Assembly: GCA_964614415.1 (NCBI GenBank)
Contig: CAZTLE010000123.1
Coordinates: 1-12,134 of the forward strand
Length of the DNA stretch: 12,134 nt
Reading direction: 5' to 3'
Source of the DNA: CAZTLE01 sp964614415
GTDB taxonomy: Bacteria; Bacteroidota; Bacteroidia; Flavobacteriales; Flavobacteriaceae
Below, in pieces: positions 7,872 through 12,134 of the stretch (within the stretch, counting starts at the first letter, position 1; each line of letters begins with the position of its first letter). The notes under the pieces are model-generated. The model made no database searches. It was not told the DNA's origin and saw only the letters and a program-made list of their open reading frames with translations. A program made the position numbers and the translations under genes.

Positions 7872-7906
7872 GCAGTTGCAGTTGGCAGTAAGCAGCTGGC
7901 AGTATC
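7866..7906 (+). repeat. Heptamer repeat after the lipoprotein stop (CAGTTGG type)
   Basis: Consecutive units CAGTAGG (7866-7872, containing the TAG stop), CAGTTG (7873-7878, one base short), CAGTTGG (7879-7885), CAGTAAG (7886-7892), CAGCTGG (7893-7899) and CAGTATC (7900-7906). The 7-bp period is strict apart from the one 6-mer. The G-rich strand is the coding strand of the gene just ended. Confidence 0.85.
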
Positions 7907-7949
7907 TGGCTTAATTAATCCACAGCATATTACGAGAAGTAATTACCCT

Positions 7950-8004
7950 CTTCTCCTTCCAACTTCCAGCTTCCAACTTCGGGCTTCTATCTTCCAGCTT
8001 ATAG
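7950..8004 (-). repeat. Heptamer repeat after the transaldolase stop (TTGGAAG type)
   Basis: On the + strand the units read CTTCTC (7950-7955), then CTTCCAA, CTTCCAG, CTTCCAA, CTTCGGG, CTTCTAT, CTTCCAG and CTTATAG from 7956 to 8004, all in 7-bp register. On the transaldolase coding strand they read CTGGAAG/TTGGAAG and begin two bases after its TAG stop. A 12-bp word here is an imperfect (10 of 12) inverted match to GCAGCTGGCAGT in the repeat on the other side of the gap (7892-7903), so the two blocks could form a mismatched hairpin. Confidence 0.85.
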
Positions 8005-8006
8005 TA

Positions 8007-8660
8007 CTAATTCCCTTTCTTGTAATCTGCCAGGAATTTCTCCAATCCGATATCGGTGAGTGGGTGCTTGAGAAGTCCTTCAATAGATGACAACGGACCG
8101 GTCATAACATCGGCACCAATCTTCGCACATTCGATAACATGCATAGTGTGACGCACTGAAGCCGCCAGGATCTGAGTCTCATAACCGTAGTTGTCGTAGA
8201 TAAGGCGAATCTCGGCGATAAGGTTCAGGCCGTCCGTAGAAATATCATCCAATCGCCCGATAAACGGAGAAACATAGGTAGCACCCGCTTTGGCCGCAAG
8301 AATAGCCTGGCCCGGCGAAAATACAAGGGTGCAGTTGGTGTTTATTCCGTTATCCGAAAAATACTTGATCGCTTTAACACCTTCCTTAATCATAGGTACC
8401 TTCACCACGATCTGGTCGTGTAGTGCAGCCAGTTCTTTACCTTCGGAAATAATACCATCAAAATCGGTAGCAATCACCTCTGCCGACACGTCGCCGTCAA
8501 CAATATTACAAATGTCAACATAGTGCTTGAGAATGTTCTCGCGACCTGTTATACCCTCTTTGGCCATCAAGGAAGGGTTGGTAGTTACACCATCCAGTAC
8601 CCCCAGGTCCTGTGCCTCGCGAATTTGATCCAGATTTGCGGTATCAATAAAGAATTTCAT
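8007..8660 (-). CDS. tal: Transaldolase (FSA/TalC-type small transaldolase)
   Basis: A 217-residue cytosolic Schiff-base aldolase of the short transaldolase/fructose-6-phosphate aldolase family, acting in the non-oxidative pentose phosphate pathway. The start at ATG 8660 gives the normal N-terminus MKFFIDTANLDQIREA. Motifs: DGVTTNPSL (about 23-31), the Schiff-base Lys in IVVKVPM (K87), NCTLVFSPGQA (about 109-119), SPFIGRLDD (131-139), and ILAASVRHTMHV (about 163-174). Two residues bear on activity: the position equivalent to E. coli FSA Gln59 is Glu (AEVIATD, E61), and the position equivalent to FSA Tyr131 is Phe (F133). Both are the transaldolase state as I remember the family, so transfer of dihydroxyacetone is more likely than free F6P cleavage. 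Such proteins are often labelled fsa. The length is normal. It lies 110 nt behind the SDR gene on the same strand, with its own promoter box. Confidence 0.93.
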   Translation of the reverse strand: MKFFIDTANLDQIREAQDLGVLDGVTTNPSLMAKEGITGRENILKHYVDICNIVDGDVSAEVIATDFDGIISEGKELAALHDQIVVKVPMIKEGVKAIKYFSDNGINTNCTLVFSPGQAILAAKAGATYVSPFIGRLDDISTDGLNLIAEIRLIYDNYGYETQILAASVRHTMHVIECAKIGADVMTGPLSSIEGLLKHPLTDIGLEKFLADYKKGN

Positions 8661-8695
8661 ACGATTAAGTTTGTTTTAAGTAATGCAAGTTGGCG

Positions 8696-8703
8696 CAAAA
8701 ATA
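8696..8703 (-). promoter_or_regulatory. -7 box for the transaldolase gene
   Basis: The minus strand reads TATTTTTG, an exact TAnnTTTG match, 35 nt upstream of ATG 8660. A T-rich run (TTTTT) lies about 18-22 bp further upstream where the -33 TTTG element is expected. Confidence 0.55.
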
Positions 8704-8770
8704 CGTAAGATATAAGGCATGAAAAACCTTTAAAAAGAAAAGTTTCCAAGTCGGGTTGTTGATAACTGAC

Positions 8771-9580
8771 CTACTTCAGTTTGTAGTGATTCATCAACAT
8801 ACGTTCATAGACCTTATCCGGCAGGATTCGCTTCAGAACGATCGAGAATTTTTGAAGAAATGCCCCGACCCTGTAATGTACTTTCGGATTGGAAGTATTG
8901 ATAATATTGTGTATCACCCGGGCCACCTTCATGGGATCTTCCCCTTTATCCACGTGCTCGTTCATTAAGTCCAATGTCTTTTGATAGGAGCCGTTGTACG
9001 GAGAACCATCAAGAACCGGGGCATGATATCTTCCCGCTGCAATATTTGTAGCAAAATCGCCCGGGGCCAGGTTGGTGATACGAACTCCAAACTGACGGGT
9101 TTCCATTCTAAGGGCCTCCGTGGTTATTTCCAAAGCCGATTTGGTGGCAGAATAGATGCCTCGATACGGAAGTCCCATATATCCCGCGATCGAAGTAATA
9201 TTTATGATATGCCCCGAACCCTGTGAACGCATGGCCGGTAATACCGATTTAATCACATTTACCGGTCCGTGGAAATTGGTCTCAAAAGCTTTTCGAATTT
9301 CCATATCCGGAGTCTCCTCAATGGGCCCGGTAATGCCGATTCCAGCGTTATTGACTAATACGTCAAGTTTTCCCTCTTTGGCAAGCACCTGTTGAACGGC
9401 AGTAGATATAGATTCTGAATCGGTCACATCCATGGCCAGTAGCTCAAACGGAAAATCATTGCCTAAACGTGAAGGATTTCTGCTTGTTCCGTACACGGTA
9501 TACCCTCTTTGTTTAAGATATACACCTGTGGCCTTTCCAAGACCCGAAGAACCACCGGTTATGAGTACGACTTTAGACAT
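8771..9580 (-). CDS. SDR family NAD(P)-dependent oxidoreductase
   Basis: A 269-residue classical short-chain dehydrogenase/reductase. The N-terminal Rossmann motif TGGSSGLG (8-15) binds the cofactor. The Arg in YGTSRNP (R34), after strand 2, suggests NADPH preference. Further motifs: MDVTD (50-54), NNAG (77-80), and the catalytic tetrad N102 (TNFHG), S130 (ITSIAG), Y143 and K147 (YSATK). LAPGDFATNI (171-180) is the usual post-catalytic segment. The C-terminal 70 residues (from about 200) are an extended helical part ending in a basic tail (RVGAFLQKFSIVLKRILPDKVYERMLMNHYKLK region), as in SDRs acting on lipid-like or bulky substrates. The substrate cannot be inferred. The start at ATG 9580 agrees with a good promoter at 9600-9631. 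It precedes tal on the same strand with a 110-nt gap. Confidence 0.93.
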   Translation of the reverse strand: MSKVVLITGGSSGLGKATGVYLKQRGYTVYGTSRNPSRLGNDFPFELLAMDVTDSESISTAVQQVLAKEGKLDVLVNNAGIGITGPIEETPDMEIRKAFETNFHGPVNVIKSVLPAMRSQGSGHIINITSIAGYMGLPYRGIYSATKSALEITTEALRMETRQFGVRITNLAPGDFATNIAAGRYHAPVLDGSPYNGSYQKTLDLMNEHVDKGEDPMKVARVIHNIINTSNPKVHYRVGAFLQKFSIVLKRILPDKVYERMLMNHYKLK

Positions 9581-9599
9581 GACGAATAATTGCGAAACG

Positions 9600-9631
9600 C
9601 AAAGATGAGATTACGAGTTAACATTTCCAAA
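9600..9631 (-). promoter_or_regulatory. Bacteroidota promoter for the SDR gene
   Basis: On the minus strand: TTTG at 9631-9628, a 20-bp spacer, then CATCTTTG at 9607-9600. Spacing and sequence fit TTTG-N19-21-TAnnTTTG with one mismatch (C for the first T). This is the only promoter in the window with both boxes well placed. The predicted transcript start is about 10-15 nt before ATG 9580. Confidence 0.6.
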
Positions 9632-9660
9632 TCAGGACTGCCAACTGGTCAGACATGGTC

Positions 9661-9670
9661 AAAAAAAAAT
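9661..9670 (-). terminator. U-tract terminator of the SRP RNA
   Basis: The minus strand reads A followed by nine T directly after the closing stem of the SRP RNA (…CTTGCC). The RNA's own terminal helix (GGCAAG paired with CTTGCC) can serve as the terminator hairpin. Confidence 0.75.
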
Positions 9671-9764
9671 GGCAAGCTACCTACATCACACCGCTACGAC
9701 CGTCTACCCTTGCTGCGTTCCCGCCCTGGGGGATTCAACAGGAGCTGGTTGTGTAGGACTTGCC
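9671..9764 (-). ncRNA. ffs: Signal recognition particle RNA (4.5S-like, small bacterial type)
   Basis: Single long hairpin of about 94 nt on the minus strand. Its ends pair: GGCAAG at 9764-9759 with CTTGCC at 9676-9671, followed inward by CCTACA paired with TGTAGG. The apex carries the SRP domain IV signature: AGG, then stem GCG, tetraloop GGAA (9721-9718), stem CGC, then AGCA. This matches the E. coli 4.5S arrangement AGG-UCC-GGAA-GGA-AGCA, which binds the Ffh M domain. With Ffh this RNA targets nascent membrane and exported proteins to FtsY. A TAnnTTTG box five bases upstream and a nine-T run immediately downstream define a compact transcription unit between the SDR gene and the divergent cyclotransferase gene. 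A spurious open frame crosses the opposite strand and is not a gene. Confidence 0.93.
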
Positions 9765-9768
9765 GATG

Positions 9769-9776
9769 CAAAGATA
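9769..9776 (-). promoter_or_regulatory. -7 box for the SRP RNA
   Basis: The minus strand reads TATCTTTG, an exact TAnnTTTG match, ending four bases before the predicted RNA 5' end at 9764. No good TTTG is visible at the -33 position (TTAG about 22 bp upstream). Confidence 0.6.
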
Positions 9777-9801
9777 CTGCAAAATGTACATTTTACCCTA
9801 A

Positions 9802-9833
9802 TTTTTAGTTATCAATTATAATAAATATCTTGC
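9802..9833 (+). promoter_or_regulatory. Weak candidate promoter for the cyclotransferase gene
   Basis: A run of T at 9802-9806, about 19 bp, then TATCTTGC at 9826-9833, which lacks one T of TAnnTTTG. It would give a leader of about 13-18 nt before ATG 9853. It is the best candidate in the AT-rich 9781-9852 stretch but is not strong. Confidence 0.25.
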
Positions 9834-9852
9834 CCGAAAAATTGAGCATTCC

Positions 9853-10908
9853 ATGAAATTATTTGCCCTCATTGCTATTTTCCTCGCTGCGTTTTCGTTA
9901 CAAAATTGTGGAGATGGTCCCGAAGATCAAAAAAATCTGTTTGCAGTGACCATTGATGGTGGGAAGAAGGCTTTTTCAGACACCGAAACGATTTCCGTGT
10001 CTCTAACCAATAAAAAGAACAAGCCTATTGATTCGGTGGCCTATTTCCTGAATGACAAAAGAGTGGTCGGTGCATCTTCGGGTAGCCCCACTACCCTGTC
10101 GCTGGAAGGCGAAAAACTGGGGATTCGTTCGTTGGTCGCCAGGGTATATTCCGAAGGAAACACCTATGAGGCTCAAAAACAGATCACCATATTGTCTTCT
10201 ATTACACCCACACTTTATACCTACGAGATCGTAGAATCCTATCCGCATGACCGCGATGCCTATACGCAGGGTTTGGAGTTTCATAACGACACTTTGTATG
10301 AAAGCACCGGTCAGTATAAAGAATCGACCCTGAGAAAAACCGACTATACAACCGGGGAAGTACTGCAGAATATTCCACTGGAGGATGGCTATTTCGGAGA
10401 AGGAATCACTATTATGAATGACAAGCTATTCCAACTTACCTGGCGTGAGAATACCGGATTTATCTACGATCTGGCGACGTTGGAACGCAAAGGTACTTTC
10501 GCTTATGGCGACAGTAAACAAGGTTGGGGGCTTTGCAATGACGGGAACGTTATTTACAAAAGTGATGGTACCTCCCGAATCTGGACTCTCGATCCTGAAA
10601 ATCTCCAGGAAGAAGGTTATATTGAGATTTACACCAATAAGAGTGTAATCGATCAGGTGAATGAGTTAGAATGGGTGAATGGAAACATTTATGCCAACGT
10701 CTACGAACGAGACGCCATTGCCATTGTAGATCCAACGAACGGCGCAGTAAAGGGCGTTATTGACCTTACCGGACTCCAGGAGCAGGTCACTCAGCATGAG
10801 GAGCTCAACGTTCTAAACGGAATTGCGTTCAACGGAGAGGAGAATATCTTATACGTAACGGGAAAGAACTGGGACAAGCTTTTCAAAATTCAAGTGGTTC
10901 CGAAGTAG
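9853..10908 (+). CDS. Glutaminyl-peptide cyclotransferase (plant/bacterial-type), lipoprotein
   Basis: A 351-residue envelope lipoprotein. Family members convert N-terminal Gln of peptides to pyroglutamate, releasing ammonia. The signal peptide MKLFALIAIFLAAFSLQNC puts the lipidated Cys at 19; Asn at -1 makes the lipobox slightly unusual. Residues about 28-113 form an Ig-like beta domain (DTETISVSLTNKKNKPIDSVAYFLNDKRV). The catalytic domain, about 121-351, belongs to the glutamine cyclotransferase family (PF05096-like beta-propeller) and carries its motifs in order: AYTQGLEF (136-143), LYESTGQY (148-155), YFGEGIT (180-186, with E182), GWGL (224-227), KSDGT (236-240), NELEWVNGNIYANVY (270-284) and LNGIAF (321-326). 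No truncation or lost motif is seen. The gene stands alone, divergent from the SRP RNA. Its TAG stop overlaps the first unit of the heptamer array that follows. Natural substrates in the envelope are unknown. Confidence 0.92.
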   Translation: MKLFALIAIFLAAFSLQNCGDGPEDQKNLFAVTIDGGKKAFSDTETISVSLTNKKNKPIDSVAYFLNDKRVVGASSGSPTTLSLEGEKLGIRSLVARVYSEGNTYEAQKQITILSSITPTLYTYEIVESYPHDRDAYTQGLEFHNDTLYESTGQYKESTLRKTDYTTGEVLQNIPLEDGYFGEGITIMNDKLFQLTWRENTGFIYDLATLERKGTFAYGDSKQGWGLCNDGNVIYKSDGTSRIWTLDPENLQEEGYIEIYTNKSVIDQVNELEWVNGNIYANVYERDAIAIVDPTNGAVKGVIDLTGLQEQVTQHEELNVLNGIAFNGEENILYVTGKNWDKLFKIQVVPK

Positions 10909-11102
10909 TTGGAAGTTTGAAGCTGGAAGCCGGATGTGGTCGTTAGTCTTTGGTCGTTAGTCATTAGTTATTGATTATTCATTATTCGTAATTCGTAATT
11001 CACAAATCGTAAATCGTTATTCGTTATTCGTTATTCGTTATTTAAGACTTAAAACTCAACACTTCCCACTTAAAACTCAACACTTCTTGCTTAAAACTCC
11101 TA
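10907..11102 (+). repeat. 28-unit degenerate heptamer array after the cyclotransferase gene
   Basis: Starting at 10907 the sequence divides into 28 successive 7-mers without a register change. The first units are AGTTGGA, AGTTTGA, AGCTGGA and AGCCGGA; then GTTAGTC-like units (10942-10969); then ATTCGTA/ATTCGTT (10984-11039, with ATTCGTT three times at 11019-11039); then ACTTAAA, ACTCAAC, ACTTCCC repeated as a 21-bp super-unit at 11047-11067 and 11068-11088. The third base is T in 26 of 28 units. It fills most of the 250-bp gap before the next gene and overlaps the last two bases of the TAG stop at 10906-10908. No conserved ORF is present. Confidence 0.88.
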
Positions 11103-11129
11103 CAGGCAATAATAAGCTTCGCAAAAAGT

Positions 11130-11139
11130 TATATTTTTA
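11130..11139 (+). promoter_or_regulatory. Candidate -7 box for the beta-helix lipoprotein gene
   Basis: TATATTTTTA contains TATATTTT or TATTTTTA, each one base from TAnnTTTG, 20-29 nt before ATG 11159. No convincing -33 TTTG is seen. It follows directly after the heptamer array, so an own promoter here is plausible. Confidence 0.35.
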
Positions 11140-11158
11140 CCGAAAATAAAACCGAAGC

Positions 11159-12134
11159 ATGAAGTACTTATACGGTCTGGCAGTTCTTTGTTCCTTAGTT
11201 TTTTGGAGTTCGTGCCGAAATGACTTTGACACTGTTTCCAGTACAGGAAATCTGGAATTCTCCAGAGACACTGTTTTTCTGGATACTGTTTTCAGCAATA
11301 TTGGATCCAGCACCCGTACTTTAAAGGTATATAACCGCAGCGATGACGATATAAACATTCCGACCGTAGGACTTGCCCGTGGCGAAGACTCCAACTACAG
11401 GCTTAATGTGGACGGTGTTCCCGGTAAGGTTTTTGACAATGTGCAGATATTGGCGAACGACAGCATTTTTATTTTCATAGAAACCACTATAGACATTAAT
11501 TCATTACCTACCGCAGGCACCAATTTCCTGTATACGGATCAGATTCAATTCGATAGTGGCGGAAATCAGCAGGACGTAGAGTTGGTAACCCTGGTGCAAG
11601 ATGCTGTTTTCCTGTTCCCCGCCCAGGGCACGGATGGGACGATCGAAACACTGAACCTGGGTATGGACTGCGAAGGTAACGACGTACTGGTTGAAGGTTT
11701 CTTTCTGGAATCACCCAACCTGACCTTTACCAATGAGCGACCCTATGTTATCTATGGCTACGCGGCTGTTCCTCCCGGTGAGACGCTCACCATAGAACCC
11801 GGTGCGCGGGTGCACTTTCACGAGAGCAGTGGTATCCTGGTAGCCAATGGCGCTTCGTTAAAAGCGAACGGACTACCAAGTACCGACCCTGACGCCATGG
11901 AAAATGAGATCATCTTTGAGGGCGATCGCCTTGAACCTGAATTTTCGGATGTCCCCGGACAATGGGGAACCATCTGGCTTACACAAGGAAGTACCGATCA
12001 CGAGTTTAGTTATGCCACGATAAAAAACGGTATCGTTGGAATCCTTATGGATAGTAACGATGGAGATCGTACGCTTACCTTAAATAATGTACAGATCTAC
12101 AACAGTTCCAATGTTGGCCTGTTGGCTCGAAATG
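11159..12134 (+). CDS. Beta-helix-repeat lipoprotein (3'-truncated by window edge)
   Basis: Open from ATG 11159 through the window end: 325 complete codons and no stop. The N-terminus MKYLYGLAVLCSLVFWSSC is a lipoprotein signal peptide with the lipidated Cys at 19, followed by RNDFD. Residues about 25-130 are beta-rich with DTVFLDTVFSNIGSSTRTLKV, resembling Ig-like/ASH-type adhesion modules. From about 190 onward the sequence has the pattern of a right-handed parallel beta-helix: YGYAAVPPGETLTIEPGARVHF, GILVANGASLKANG, NEIIFEGDRLEPEF, GQWGTIWLTQGSTDHEFSYATIKNG and GILMDSNDGDRTLTLNNVQIYNSS. From memory, proteins of this exact layout occur widely in Flavobacteriia, annotated only as beta-helix or hypothetical proteins. 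It is probably surface or periplasmic; the function is unknown. Confidence 0.9.
   Translation, partial: MKYLYGLAVLCSLVFWSSCRNDFDTVSSTGNLEFSRDTVFLDTVFSNIGSSTRTLKVYNRSDDDINIPTVGLARGEDSNYRLNVDGVPGKVFDNVQILANDSIFIFIETTIDINSLPTAGTNFLYTDQIQFDSGGNQQDVELVTLVQDAVFLFPAQGTDGTIETLNLGMDCEGNDVLVEGFFLESPNLTFTNERPYVIYGYAAVPPGETLTIEPGARVHFHESSGILVANGASLKANGLPSTDPDAMENEIIFEGDRLEPEFSDVPGQWGTIWLTQGSTDHEFSYATIKNGIVGILMDSNDGDRTLTLNNVQIYNSSNVGLLARN

Noticed and set aside
8720..8760. AT-rich stem before tal as a terminator for the SDR gene
   Set aside because: The possible stem (AAACTTT with AAAGGTTT) is short, AT-only in practice and bulged; too weak to call.
9590..9808. Open reading frame on the + strand of 72 codons
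   Set aside because: It crosses the SRP RNA gene and its terminator and promoter boxes, has no recognisable protein features, and is explained by the RNA on the other strand.
10907..11102. Possible CRISPR array
   Set aside because: Units are only 7 bp, contiguous and drifting, with no spacers of constant length, no conserved 23-40 bp repeats and no cas genes nearby.

Overview
The window looks like chromosomal DNA of a marine-type Bacteroidota, most likely Flavobacteriaceae. Four things point there: the protein families present (RNDFD-type beta-helix lipoprotein, YbiT-like ABC-F protein, lipoproteins with Cys signal peptides), the absence of Shine-Dalgarno sequences, several upstream boxes matching the Bacteroidota -7 element TAnnTTTG, and moderate GC. 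I see no phage, insertion sequence, CRISPR array or tRNA.

Layout. On the + strand: the 3' nine-tenths of pheT (1-2162), an unrecognised two-helix membrane protein (2237-2953), a small AT-rich exported YD-repeat-like protein with a TTG start (2971-3783), and an FkbM methyltransferase (3840-4565). A convergent gap filled with a 16-bp repeat array and an inverted repeat follows. On the - strand comes an ABC-F ATPase (4689-6314), divergent from a + strand lipoprotein with a cysteine-free thioredoxin-like C-terminus (6471-7871). A second convergent gap, with heptamer repeats on both sides, separates it from a - strand transaldolase (8007-8660) and SDR oxidoreductase (8771-9580). Upstream of these, also on the - strand, is the SRP RNA gene (about 9671-9764) with a visible promoter box and U-tract. 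Divergent from it is a glutaminyl-peptide cyclotransferase lipoprotein (9853-10908). About 196 bp of heptamer repeat follows, then the first 325 codons of a beta-helix lipoprotein (11159 to the window edge).

The genes are mostly unrelated housekeeping and envelope functions: translation (pheT, ABC-F), protein targeting (SRP RNA), sugar phosphate metabolism (tal) and four exported proteins. No single pathway or defence-type system is visible.

The most interesting signal is not a gene. Five gene 3' ends (fkbM, ABC-F, the thioredoxin-like lipoprotein, tal, the cyclotransferase) are each followed within about 0-10 bp by short-period degenerate tandem repeats. In each case the G-rich version of the repeat lies on the coding strand of the gene it follows. 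Two of the three repeat regions have a strict 7-bp period, kept in one register for 28 units after the cyclotransferase gene. Internal gene junctions that are read through (pheT/2237 gene, 2237 gene/2971 gene, SDR/tal) lack such repeats. The other main point is the ABC-F protein, in which the two degenerate motifs both belong to the same composite ATP site.
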